NCBI RefSeq assembly: GCF_946478805.1
Contig: NZ_CAMLDC010000016.1
Location: 1 to 64,000, forward strand
From: an uncultured Fluviicola sp.
GTDB taxonomy: Bacteria > Bacteroidota > Bacteroidia > Flavobacteriales > Crocinitomicaceae
Length of the DNA: 64,000 bases
Direction: 5' to 3'
Both the position numbers and the translations under genes were made by a program. This document shows, piece by piece, positions 1 through 8,017 of the stretch. Positions within the stretch are counted from its first letter, which is position 1, and every line of letters starts with the position of its first letter. The notes below the pieces were generated by a model. It worked only from the letters and a program-made list of their open reading frames with translations. It had not been told where the DNA came from and made no database searches.

Positions 1-1887
1 ACTATGTAAACGATAAATCTGATAGGATGCCAATAACTTCATGTCGTGATTAAAATCCTGTCCCAACATGGATCTGTATTGGGTTTCGGCCAGTGCTGAT
101 TCGTTCAGCTGTTCATCGTAAATGCCACCCGCATCGAAATATGCATTCATCATGCGATCCCGTGAAGCTTGGAGTGCAGAATCCGACAATGGAAGTTTTG
201 CAACCAACATTTCAGGTGTCAGTGAATCCAATGCATTTGCAGTAGACGGTGTCGCTTCATCAGCAGTTTTGGTAGAATCCGATGGATCGGTAAAACTTGC
301 GAATACCACCCGATCCGATCGTCTCCAATCATCTTCATTGGAACGTTGTCCCCATTGTTTTTTAAATTCTTCGAAACCTTCGTTCTTAGCCTTATCATTA
401 TTCCAATAGAATTTGGATCCGTTTCCATTGGAAGGTTTCTTTAATTGGATTTCTTGTAAAGCTGCCAAACGAATTGCGTCCTGTCTTTTACGCTCCTCTT
501 CGTCCTTCTTCATTTTTTTGATTACACCTTCTGCAAAAGCAAGCTGATCTGAAGGTGAGAGTTTCGCAATCCGTTGTACACTATCCTCGTAATGAGCCGT
601 TTCAATTGCATTTACCAAACTTTGCAGTTTGGAAGCCTTGTTTTGGATCGCTTCGTAATTCGGATACGTCTCCGGAATTACTTTCGCGCAACTGTCATAG
701 TACTTTTGGGCACTCAGATAATCTTTTTTGGCAAAACTCATGTCTCCCAAACGCTCAAAGGCCATTCCTTTCTGACGCACATTAGAGATCGAGTAAAATG
801 CTGATTTGGTATAATTTACCTTGGCATTCTCATCATTTGCTTCCTGTTGATCCATTTTACCCATGGTATAATAGATCTGATCTTTGAATTCCGCATTTTT
901 GGTGTCACGAAGCATTTTTTTCAAGCTTTTGCGGACTTTTTCTCCTCCGGCATTCAAGGCATTCTTCAAATTTGCATTGAAACTCATTTCATAACCGGCA
1001 TTGTATTTCTTCACGCGATTGTAATGATAAGCCGCCTGTCCCCTGTCACCTGCATTCTCATATAATTGACCCAGAATAAAATTGATCCGTGCTTTGTCTT
1101 TTGATTTTTTAGCATATTCCAAGGCTTTCGTCAATGCTTTGATCTCACCTTCCGGATCTTTTCTTTTTTCAGCGAAGAGAGCTCTTGTAATCGCCACATC
1201 ATATCTGAGTTTCTTAGGGAATGGGGCCTGTTCTTTCTCTTTTTTATTCTTGCTCTTTTTCTTTTTAGCCTTGGATGATTTGGAACTTTTTCCTTTAGGG
1301 CCTTTGGAGTCTCCGTTTTCCATCGACTCTTGTGCTTTCTCCAGGTTGGTAATTGCAAAATTCGCTTCAGTAAACTTTCCTTGTTCCATGTAAGTTCTCG
1401 CCATCCACATTTCCGCTATATACGCTGACTTGTCCGAAGAAAAAAACTTTTTGGTGTATTCAAAGTTCTTGAATGCCAGGTCGTAATCGCGTCTATAAAA
1501 ATTGGCTATTCCAATCGTAATCCAGTTTTCATCGATCCAACGGTTGTGTTCTTCTTTCTTGGAGGCCGGTTTTTCCATGGAAGGCATGGCATGCCGTTGG
1601 ATAACCTTCGTACATTTTGAAATAGCTGTATCGATAGGGGAATACATGTTTTTCACTTCTTCTTCGCTCGGCAATTGAAGAATCGGAAGTACGCTGTAGT
1701 AATCTTCTTTTTGATTTTCACGATATGTTTTCATTGCTTGTTCCAGCAAGTCATTCGCGTTGAAGTAACCGTTGTAGTGTGCGGTAGTTCCATGATATGC
1801 CCTGCTAAGCAAGGTATTCTTCTCAGTAGAACATGCCCATATGAAGGAAAGAATTCCTAAGTAAATCAAAAAATGTATTTTCTTCAT
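1..1887 (-). CDS. porW: T9SS / gliding-motility lipoprotein PorW/SprE family, C-terminus beyond the window
   Basis: A single open frame runs from the ATG at 1887 to the left edge without a stop, so the C-terminus is missing. The N-terminus is a lipoprotein signal ending in W-A-C-S, followed by a segment of the type N-T-L-L-S-R-x-Y-H-x-x-x-A-x-Y-N-x-Y-F-N that I associate with SprE/PorW lipoproteins. The rest is helical and TPR-like, with a Lys/Ser-rich stretch encoded near 1215-1300 and a low-complexity Lys/Glu segment before the last visible part. PorW/SprE is a periplasm-facing outer-membrane lipoprotein required for type IX secretion. Two probable T9SS cargo proteins lie 6-12 kb away. The family call rests on remembered sequence features; the TPR lipoprotein nature is directly visible. 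Confidence 0.75.
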   Translation of the reverse strand, partial: MKKIHFLIYLGILSFIWACSTEKNTLLSRAYHGTTAHYNGYFNANDLLEQAMKTYRENQKEDYYSVLPILQLPSEEEVKNMYSPIDTAISKCTKVIQRHAMPSMEKPASKKEEHNRWIDENWITIGIANFYRRDYDLAFKNFEYTKKFFSSDKSAYIAEMWMARTYMEQGKFTEANFAITNLEKAQESMENGDSKGPKGKSSKSSKAKKKKSKNKKEKEQAPFPKKLRYDVAITRALFAEKRKDPEGEIKALTKALEYAKKSKDKARINFILGQLYENAGDRGQAAYHYNRVKKYNAGYEMSFNANLKNALNAGGEKVRKSLKKMLRDTKNAEFKDQIYYTMGKMDQQEANDENAKVNYTKSAFYSISNVRQKGMAFERLGDMSFAKKDYLSAQKYYDSCAKVIPETYPNYEAIQNKASKLQSLVNAIETAHYEDSVQRIAKLSPSDQLAFAEGVIKKMKKDEEERKRQDAIRLAALQEIQLKKPSNGNGSKFYWNNDKAKNEGFEEFKKQWGQRSNEDDWRRSDRVVFASFTDPSDSTKTADEATPSTANALDSLTPEMLVAKLPLSDSALQASRDRMMNAYFDAGGIYDEQLNESALAETQYRSMLGQDFNHDMKLLASYQIYRLHS

Positions 1888-1936
1888 TCGAATGAAAAAT
1901 CTGCGCCGATGTGATTAACGATTAACTAACAAAAGG

Positions 1937-1944
1937 CAAATATA
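1937..1944 (-). promoter_or_regulatory. Candidate -7 box (TATATTTG) for porW
   Basis: Reading the minus strand, TATATTTG matches the Bacteroidota -7 consensus TAnnTTTG and lies about 50 bases upstream of the porW start. A TTTG lies upstream, but at 13 or 24 bases rather than the usual 17-19, so the -33 element is unconvincing. Confidence 0.35.
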
Positions 1945-2066
1945 TTGTTTTGTTTATCAAATCGATTCCAAATCCGGTAATTTAGATAATGTACCAAATT
2001 AAAAAAACAGACGTTGTGATTTATCCGGACATCGTGTTACATCCTCCGAATCTCTAAAAAATACAG

Positions 2067-2082
2067 ATAGACATCTGTCTAT
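2067..2082. other. Inverted repeat ATAGACA-TC-TGTCTAT
   Basis: Perfect 7-base arms around a 2-base spacer, in the A/T-rich 276-base gap between porW and the CvpA-family gene. The size suits a dimeric regulator site, but no nearby gene start makes this compelling. I see no gene in the rest of the gap. Confidence 0.3.
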
Positions 2083-2163
2083 TTGCCCAGTAACAGAAAG
2101 GAATACAGACAATTAGAATGTGAGTTCCCGAATCTAAAAATTCATTCTGCATATTAGTGCAGC

Positions 2164-2802
2164 CTATTTGGTTCCATATTTTTGATGAACTTCCAAAATT
2201 TGCTTTGCGTCATTGGCATCGATTCCCAAACTGTCTGCAATTTCTTTTGCACGAAGAACCTGGTCAACGGTCAGGCCGGTACTATCCGTTTCATTGTGCA
2301 AGGCATTTTTCAGGAAAATGGTACTTTCTCCAAGTGCAGGAACGGTTTTAGTGGAAACATCCTTTACAGGTTCATAGAGTAAAGAATTCGTCTTGGTCTT
2401 CTCAGGGAAAAAATTGCCTTTCTCATCATAAGATTCGATGAGTACAAGCAATACACTGACAATATAAAGTGACTTAATCGTAGCGAAAAGCACTCCCAAA
2501 AACTTGTTGAGTGGAGACAATTGAACCACTTTGATCATCTTTTCAATCATTTTTCCTCCGAAATAGATCATTGCGCCGACACCAAGAAAAGTCAATGTAA
2601 AAGCAACAACAGGTAAGTATTCCGAATTCCAATTGAAGGAGGTTTTCAACCAATCTGCGGTATAATCGGAGAAATGGATCCCGACGTAAATCCCCACAAG
2701 AATGGCCAACAAGGTAAATAACTCAATCACGAAACCATGCTTAAACCCTTTATATGCTCCGTAAAGGATCGGGAGAAGAATCAGGATGTCCAAAAAATTC
2801 AT
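2164..2802 (-). CDS. CvpA-family inner-membrane protein
   Basis: About 212 residues with four hydrophobic helices. The opening MNFLDILILLPILYGAYKG matches the start of CvpA-family proteins, named for a role in colicin V production and of poorly defined function. The frame opens 8 codons further upstream (2826), but homologues usually begin with this M-N-[FW]-L-D-I-I/L motif, so I start at 2802. The C-terminal third is soluble, has several Thr/Lys residues and ends in a short helical tail. It is separated from yebC upstream by a strong terminator, so it probably has its own promoter. Confidence 0.8.
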   Translation of the reverse strand: MNFLDILILLPILYGAYKGFKHGFVIELFTLLAILVGIYVGIHFSDYTADWLKTSFNWNSEYLPVVAFTLTFLGVGAMIYFGGKMIEKMIKVVQLSPLNKFLGVLFATIKSLYIVSVLLVLIESYDEKGNFFPEKTKTNSLLYEPVKDVSTKTVPALGESTIFLKNALHNETDSTGLTVDQVLRAKEIADSLGIDANDAKQILEVHQKYGTK

Positions 2803-2871
2803 GTTCCAAAATTGGGAAATTCGCAACAGAAGATTTCACACCAATTGAAAAGATACAAACGAACCATTGTT

Positions 2872-2910
2872 AAACAAGTCGGGGCGAAAAATTTTCGCCC
2901 CGACTTGTTT
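2872..2910 (-). terminator. Strong intrinsic terminator after yebC
   Basis: A 19-base perfect inverted repeat with GTCGGGGCG in one arm and CGCCCCGAC in the other, flanked by A and T runs. It lies 15 bases after the yebC stop on the minus strand. Confidence 0.85.
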
Positions 2911-2925
2911 CATTAAATTTTATAA

Positions 2926-3636
2926 TCACCCCATATTGGTGAAAATCTGTTGTACATCATCGTCATCATCAAATTTATCCATCATTTTTTCGATGTCCAC
3001 CAATTGTTCTTCTGTGAATTCAACAGGTGTTGTAGGAAAGCGCTCCAAATTCGATTTCAAGATCTCAATCCCTTTTTCTTCCAATGCTGCAGAGATTGTT
3101 CCAAAAGAAGTATAATCCCCGTAAATGAAAATTCGGTCTTCTGTTACCTCAATTTCGTCACATCCGGCATCAATTAATTCCAATTCCAATTCTTCGGGAT
3201 CGAAAGCTCCTTTATTTTCCAATTCAAAAACAGATTTCCGGTTGAACATAAATTCCAATTGTCCGTTTGGAACAACACTTCCTCCGGCTTTATTGAAATA
3301 TGACTTCACATTCGCGACCGTACGGGTCGGATTGTCCGTAGCGCATTCCACATAAACAAGGACACCATGAGGACCTTTTCCTTCATAATCCACTTGTGCA
3401 AATGATGCGATGTCCTTTTGATTCGCTCTTTTTATCGCCGCTTCAATATTGTCTTTAGGCATATTTTCAGCCTTCGCATTTTGAATTGCCGTACGCAACT
3501 TGGCATTGGTAGCAGGATCCTGACCACCTTCCTTAGCGGCCATAGTAATAGCCTTACCTAATTTTGGAAACAATTTGGACATTTTGCCCCAACGTTTTTC
3601 CTTAGCTGCTCTACGATATTCAAATGCTCTTCCCAT
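2926..3636 (-). CDS. yebC: YebC/PmpR-family transcription- or translation-associated regulator
   Basis: 236 residues, the usual family length. The N-terminus [20 protein letters not shown] followed by F-P-K-L-G-K-A-I and the later [21 protein letters not shown] are diagnostic. It ends in an acidic Asp run and a short hydrophobic tail. YebC-family proteins were described as DNA-binding regulators and more recently linked to resolving ribosome stalling at proline-rich stretches. Which role applies here cannot be read from the sequence. A consensus promoter lies directly upstream and a strong terminator downstream, so it is probably monocistronic. Confidence 0.93.
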   Translation of the reverse strand: MGRAFEYRRAAKEKRWGKMSKLFPKLGKAITMAAKEGGQDPATNAKLRTAIQNAKAENMPKDNIEAAIKRANQKDIASFAQVDYEGKGPHGVLVYVECATDNPTRTVANVKSYFNKAGGSVVPNGQLEFMFNRKSVFELENKGAFDPEELELELIDAGCDEIEVTEDRIFIYGDYTSFGTISAALEEKGIEILKSNLERFPTTPVEFTEEQLVDIEKMMDKFDDDDDVQQIFTNMG

Positions 3637-3658
3637 TTCAGTTAATTTATGATGATTG

Positions 3659-3689
3659 CAAAAATAGTCAAATCCTCAAAATGTTCAAA
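3659..3689 (-). promoter_or_regulatory. Consensus Bacteroidota promoter for yebC
   Basis: On the minus strand TTTG (3689-3686), 19 bases, then TATTTTTG (3666-3659) fits the -33/-7 pattern TTTG-N17-19-TAnnTTTG. The expected start of transcription lies about 20 bases before the yebC ATG. This is one of the best promoter matches in the window. Confidence 0.65.
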
Positions 3690-3745
3690 GAGTTGAAAAA
3701 GGTTCAACCGGAACAGAGTGTTTAATTAAGAAACAACTTTTGATA

Positions 3746-3759
3746 CCGATAGCTATCGG
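3746..3759. repeat. Palindrome CCGATAGCTATCGG
   Basis: Perfect 14-base palindrome between the divergent yebC and the hydrolase-like gene. A related arm pair (CCCCGATA/TATCGGGG) forms the terminator near 56.15 kb. This looks like a dispersed intergenic palindrome rather than a specific operator. Confidence 0.4.
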
Positions 3760-3798
3760 GATTTGAACTAAACACTCAAAAGTTAATATATTTACAGA

Positions 3799-5214
3799 AT
3801 GAAGCTCGCGGTGAAAATTTTTATGTTTTTTAGCTTGAGTATTCTTTCCGTATCCGGTCAGAATGAATTCGTTCATAGACCACAGTTTCAAACAAAAACA
3901 AGCCTGGTCTATTATTATTTTTGGGAAGAATTGGAAGATGGCTCCATTGCGCCCTCCACCATGTACACTCCTTTTAGTCTGAACCGTGTCATTTTGATTG
4001 ATACTGTCAAATCAAGTAAGCAATGTACATTGAGCGACACCACCTTTATGCAACAAGTATTGGGCATTGGCCGGAACTACAAACTAAAAAAACGTTTTTC
4101 GAAAAAGCTCCACGGGAATAAATTGGTGTTCAATTGTGTTTATCCTACGGAACCGCAAACAGTCATTTATATCAAGCGAAAAGGGAGCTGGCGCAGTTAC
4201 AATGCCAACTTGGTCCTGAATTTCTTTTCCTTTGAGGACAAACTCTCTTTCATATCATCCGGAAACAAGCTTCTTCTAGCATACCAGGAAGACATTCCGG
4301 TTAAAAACAATACTTACCGGGTGATTTCCTATTTTAATCGCGACAATGCTGGCGGACCGAGGGAGTTTCCTGCTTTTCAGCATGTCTTTGCTTTTACCGG
4401 AGATGAGATAAGCAAGCAAGTTATTCAAAAGCAGCAACCCAAGGCAAGGCGATACCTGGTTTTCGTGAACGGTTACCGCGGTCCGAAATACGACAAACAC
4501 GAAAGCAGGAACGAAGTTTACCTGAATGACCGCACAAACTACTGGTTTAAAATAGACGACCGGTTCATCAAGCGCCTGGAGCCGGATACCAGTTTTTACC
4601 TGGATGGCAGTTTTCCTGTAAGGACCTCTAATCATCAATCCAAACTGGGTTTCGGTTTAAGCTATATCCGTTCGGTAACTGCACGCAGCTCAAACAAAAA
4701 ATACAAACGACTGAACCTGGTTTCCAATCCGGAGGGTTTTGATTACCGGTATTCAAGAGGCGTTCTTGTTGGAAAAGCTTTCCTAAACGAAATTCACAAT
4801 ACTCCGAACAGCTATCTGACGAAAGACACGATAGATATTGTCTGTCACAGCATGGGTTATGCCTATACTTTGGGATTAATCGAAACAATAAAAGACCAGG
4901 TTATTCTCGGCAAATTTTACATGCTCGCACCGGAAAATGCCGCATACAAAGGATTGGATTGGAACAAGTTTGAAGAAGTCTGGCAATACGGATCCAACCT
5001 GGGTCAGAAAGATGCCGATGCTCTTTGCTACCAGGACGGTGTGGCCCCGCAAGCTACCGTTTGGGGAATAAACGCCCAACAATCCAATCATGTGGGACGG
5101 ATATGTTCCCCATATAATTGGCCGAACAAACACTTCGTTCACTCCCACATGGTCTATAGCTACGATTGGATTTTCGACCGGATCCAGAAAGGACAAGCTG
5201 GTTATATTCATTAG
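3799..5214 (+). CDS. Secreted alpha/beta-hydrolase-like protein
   Basis: 471 residues. The N-terminus MKLAVKIFMFFSLSILSVSG is a Sec signal peptide. The central part contains Y-L-V-F-V-N-G-Y-R-G, the typical opening strand and oxyanion region of a lipase-like fold. Around residue 355, D-I-V-C-H-S-M-G-Y resembles a nucleophile elbow (GxSxG with Cys in place of the first Gly). H-V-G-R and H-F-V-H-S-H near the C-terminus could supply the catalytic His. The N-terminal ~220 residues are beta-rich and unrecognised. I infer an exported esterase or lipase-like enzyme of unknown substrate; inactive homologues exist, so activity is not certain. A near-consensus box TATATTTA at 3787-3794 sits just before the start codon. 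Confidence 0.65.
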   Translation: MKLAVKIFMFFSLSILSVSGQNEFVHRPQFQTKTSLVYYYFWEELEDGSIAPSTMYTPFSLNRVILIDTVKSSKQCTLSDTTFMQQVLGIGRNYKLKKRFSKKLHGNKLVFNCVYPTEPQTVIYIKRKGSWRSYNANLVLNFFSFEDKLSFISSGNKLLLAYQEDIPVKNNTYRVISYFNRDNAGGPREFPAFQHVFAFTGDEISKQVIQKQQPKARRYLVFVNGYRGPKYDKHESRNEVYLNDRTNYWFKIDDRFIKRLEPDTSFYLDGSFPVRTSNHQSKLGFGLSYIRSVTARSSNKKYKRLNLVSNPEGFDYRYSRGVLVGKAFLNEIHNTPNSYLTKDTIDIVCHSMGYAYTLGLIETIKDQVILGKFYMLAPENAAYKGLDWNKFEEVWQYGSNLGQKDADALCYQDGVAPQATVWGINAQQSNHVGRICSPYNWPNKHFVHSHMVYSYDWIFDRIQKGQAGYIH

Positions 5215-5229
5215 ATATTAATACATTGA

Positions 5230-5286
5230 GATTTTAGGACTTTAAGACATATTAACTAGTCTTAACATCCTAATATCTTAAAATCC
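5230..5286. repeat. Imperfect intergenic inverted repeat, possible terminator
   Basis: The arms ATTTTAGGA...TTAAGAC and GTCTTA...TCCTAATAT...AAAAT can fold into a long interrupted hairpin just after the hydrolase-like gene. The degenerate A/T-rich style resembles other intergenic repeats in this window. Confidence 0.4.
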
Positions 5287-5333
5287 TGACGTCATAAGAG
5301 TCCATTCGTCTTTAAAATCATTAATTTTGAACC

Positions 5334-5693
5334 ATGGATTACGCATTAGAACTACGTTACCAAAACCTTGCAAAACAATTGGAGCCAACTTTTGGTCCGG
5401 GAATAGATTTACAGGCTATGCTTTTCCTGATTGGTGTAGAGGAATTGGGCGTCGGATATAAACTATTTAAAAAACACGAGAAGACAGATTTGATGCACGT
5501 CGCAATCTGTACCTTGCTGGAACCTTATGGATATTACGAATTTAAGGGAAGAGATACGGACAACTGGCCGCATTTCGAGTTCCTGAAAGAACTTCCGCCT
5601 TTAAGCGAAGAAGAACAACAGGCTTTCATGAAAGAAGCTATTTTGGAATACTTTGAACACCATGGATATTCCACAAAGAATGTACAACCCTGA
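5334..5693 (+). CDS. Conserved small protein upstream of rseP, function unknown
   Basis: 119 residues, soluble, acidic, with no signal peptide or membrane helix. It begins MDYALELRYQNLAKQLEP and contains LQAMLFLIGVEELGVG and a Phe/Trp/Pro-rich middle (DNWPHFEFLKELPPLS). I do not recognise a named family. It lies 124 bases upstream of rseP on the same strand, but a separate -7 box precedes rseP, so co-transcription is uncertain. Codon use looks like that of its neighbours. Confidence 0.7.
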   Translation: MDYALELRYQNLAKQLEPTFGPGIDLQAMLFLIGVEELGVGYKLFKKHEKTDLMHVAICTLLEPYGYYEFKGRDTDNWPHFEFLKELPPLSEEEQQAFMKEAILEYFEHHGYSTKNVQP

Positions 5694-5789
5694 TTCAGGC
5701 ATTGGTGAATAGCAACTAGGCAGTAGTTAAATAAGTCATTATAAATCAATCACTATTGCCTAATGCCTGATCACTATTGCCTAATTAAC
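5694..5789. repeat. Degenerate direct and inverted repeats between two genes
   Basis: The word ATCACTATTGCCTAAT occurs twice (near 5747 and 5769). A diverged inverse copy (AGGCATTGGTGAATAGCAAC) lies at 5697-5716. No coding potential is visible; probably a decayed intergenic repeat. Confidence 0.5.
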
Positions 5790-5797
5790 TATATTTG
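5790..5797 (+). promoter_or_regulatory. Candidate -7 box (TATATTTG) for rseP
   Basis: A perfect TAnnTTTG match 20 bases before the rseP ATG. No clear TTTG lies 17-19 bases further upstream. Confidence 0.4.
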
Positions 5798-5817
5798 TTC
5801 CACTTTAAATAAAAACT

Positions 5818-7155
5818 ATGGATTTTTGGGTTCGCGCAGCTCAGCTGATTTTATCACTTTCTCTTCTAATTGTATTACATGAATTCGGGCATTACCTGCC
5901 TGCAAAATGGTTCAATACGAAAGTGGAGAAATTCTACTTGTTCTTTAACCCGTATTTTTCTGTTTTCAAGAAAAAAATTGGTGATACGGAATGGGGGCTC
6001 GGCTGGATTCCCCTTGGCGGTTATGTGAAAATTGCCGGGATGGTAGATGAGTCCATGGACAAAGAGCAATTGGCCCAACCACCGCAACCTTGGGAATTCC
6101 GGTCAAAACCGGCATGGCAACGTTTAATTATTATGTTGGGTGGTATCATTGTGAATGTGATCGTTTGTTTTGCACTTTACATCATGGTATTGGCTGTTTG
6201 GGGCGAAGAAAAAATAGATCAGACTAAAATGGTCAATGGAATGGCGATTCATCCATACATGGAGCAATTCGGTTTCCAACAAGGAGATAAAGTGTTGGCG
6301 GTAGATGGAAAAAAATTGGATGAACTTCAGCAATTGGGAGGAGAAATCCTGATTTTCAATATGCGTCATTTCAAGGTGCTTCACTCGAATGGAAAAATTG
6401 AAACAATTGTTTTACCGGAGGATATTGGAAATAAAATGTGGGAAAACGGTGCTGAAAAAAACACCTTTGGTTTCAGAGCATTTATGTCAAAAGCAGATAG
6501 TATCGCTCCAAAGTCAGCAGCAGCAAGGATCGGATTGAAACCGGGTGATCAATTCTTAAAGATCAATGGCCAGGAAATCATTTTCCACGATCAATTGACT
6601 TCCCAGTTGTACCACAGTAAAGGTAAAAAGGCTCACATCATCCTTTTAAGAGATGGAAAAGAAATCGAGAAAGACGCATTTATCGGGCAAGATGGTCTGT
6701 TAGGGGTCAATTTCAAAGATCTAAAGATCAGTTCGGATACCAGTGCTTTCTACACGCAAAATTATTCTTTTGGTGAAGCATTTGTTTCCGGTTTCGGAAA
6801 AGGGCTCCGCACAATGTACATGAATGTGGCGCAATTCAAATATGTGGCTACTGCTAAAGGGGCAAAATCTGTTGGCGGAGTTGGTTCGATCGGAAAACTA
6901 TTCCCTCCTGTTTGGAACTGGCAAGCTTTCTGGACACTGACTGCTTTCCTTTCCATGATGCTTGCAATTATGAATTTGCTTCCTATTCCGGCATTGGATG
7001 GTGGACATGTCATGTTCTTATTGTACGAAATGATCACAGGTCGTGCGCCGGGACAGAAGTTTATGGAATATGCCCAATATGTTGGATTCTTCTTGCTTTT
7101 GGGGCTCATTCTTTACGCCAATGGAAAAGATCTGGTCGGAGCAATTACCGGATAG
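5818..7155 (+). CDS. rseP: Site-2 intramembrane metalloprotease RseP
   Basis: 445 residues, the normal length. H-E-F-G-H at residues 21-25 in the first membrane helix is the zinc-binding HExxH motif. The later L-P-I-P-A-L-D-G-G-H supplies the third ligand (LDG motif). Between them are P-L-G-G-Y-V and a PDZ-like region (roughly 130-310), where A-A-R-I-G-L-K-P-G-D-Q-F-L-K-I-N-G marks one PDZ domain. RseP cleaves membrane-anchored substrates such as anti-sigma factors within the inner membrane. The target here cannot be deduced; no anti-sigma gene is adjacent. Confidence 0.93.
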   Translation: MDFWVRAAQLILSLSLLIVLHEFGHYLPAKWFNTKVEKFYLFFNPYFSVFKKKIGDTEWGLGWIPLGGYVKIAGMVDESMDKEQLAQPPQPWEFRSKPAWQRLIIMLGGIIVNVIVCFALYIMVLAVWGEEKIDQTKMVNGMAIHPYMEQFGFQQGDKVLAVDGKKLDELQQLGGEILIFNMRHFKVLHSNGKIETIVLPEDIGNKMWENGAEKNTFGFRAFMSKADSIAPKSAAARIGLKPGDQFLKINGQEIIFHDQLTSQLYHSKGKKAHIILLRDGKEIEKDAFIGQDGLLGVNFKDLKISSDTSAFYTQNYSFGEAFVSGFGKGLRTMYMNVAQFKYVATAKGAKSVGGVGSIGKLFPPVWNWQAFWTLTAFLSMMLAIMNLLPIPALDGGHVMFLLYEMITGRAPGQKFMEYAQYVGFFLLLGLILYANGKDLVGAITG

Positions 7156-7293
7156 TTGAACAAAGCTGACTATGGCTAAATAACGGGGAGTCCATAATTT
7201 CTTCTTTGCACTCTTTAACAACTAAAAATTACGAAATATACGAATGGTGGCATAAGTTGAAAGATTTATGCCATTTTTGTAAAAAAGAAACAC

Positions 7294-7953
7294 ATGAAAC
7301 ATTTACTATTATCAATTCTATTTCTTGCTGTAGTTGGAACCTCTATAGCACAAACAACCGGACAAATTTCCTATTCAATGGATTTCTCCAGTGACAATCC
7401 GGATATGGCAATGGCTATTCCGATGATGCAAGGTTCAACAATGGAGTTGTTCTTCATGCCTGAAAAATCAAAAATTGATATGACGATGGGTACGTTCATG
7501 AAAATGAACACAGTTGTGGATGTCAAAGCAGACAAAGCTTTAATGTTAATGGAAGTAATGGGTAATAAGACCGCTACTGAAATGAAAGAACTTTCTAAAG
7601 CTGATAAAGAGGAGAAAACAGATGAGCCGAAAGTGGAGGTAACTTCTGAAACGAAAGATATCGTTGGTTACAAGTGTACCAAAACGATTTCTCGCGATGC
7701 AGATGGTAACGAAACAATTATGTGGGTTGCTACAGATTTGAAGGCTTCATTGAAAGGACATCAACAGTTTGGAAACAGCAAGCTGTCGGGGGTTCCATTG
7801 GAATTTTCCACTGTAAACAATGGAATGTCTATTCACTTTGTTGCGACTAAGTTCAACAAGAAAGTAGACAAGAAAATCTTTAGCTTGGCTATTCCGGAAG
7901 GATATACAGTAGTATCTGAGGAAGATCTTAAAAACATGGGAGGAGGACAATAA
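7294..7953 (+). CDS. Secreted protein, DUF4412-like
   Basis: 219 residues. The N-terminal MKHLLLSILFLAVVGTSIAQ is a Sec signal peptide. The mature part is Met-rich (F-M-P-E-K-S-K-I-D-M-T-M-G-T-F-M-K-M) and contains I-V-G-Y-K-C-T-K, a pattern I associate with DUF4412/GLPGLI-type envelope proteins of Bacteroidota whose function is unknown. It ends in a Gly-rich tail before a strong terminator. The upstream CATTTTTG at 7272-7279 is a one-mismatch -7 box. The family label is tentative; secretion is well supported. Confidence 0.6.
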   Translation: MKHLLLSILFLAVVGTSIAQTTGQISYSMDFSSDNPDMAMAIPMMQGSTMELFFMPEKSKIDMTMGTFMKMNTVVDVKADKALMLMEVMGNKTATEMKELSKADKEEKTDEPKVEVTSETKDIVGYKCTKTISRDADGNETIMWVATDLKASLKGHQQFGNSKLSGVPLEFSTVNNGMSIHFVATKFNKKVDKKIFSLAIPEGYTVVSEEDLKNMGGGQ

Positions 7954-7972
7954 TCCCTTTCCACTAAAAAAC

Positions 7973-8013
7973 AAAACCCCGAAGCAGATGCCGCAATCGC
8001 TTCGGGGTTTTTT
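7973..8013. terminator. Bidirectional intrinsic terminator
   Basis: AAAACCCCGAAGC and GCTTCGGGGTTTT pair over 13 bases around a 13-base loop. A-run and T-run flanks let it serve both converging genes (plus gene ending 7953, minus gene ending 8018). Confidence 0.9.
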
Positions 8014-8017
8014 AATA

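Noticed and set aside
4276..5211. Minus-strand open frames opposite the hydrolase-like gene
   Set aside because: They mirror the codon structure of the real plus-strand gene and have no start context or homology I can see.
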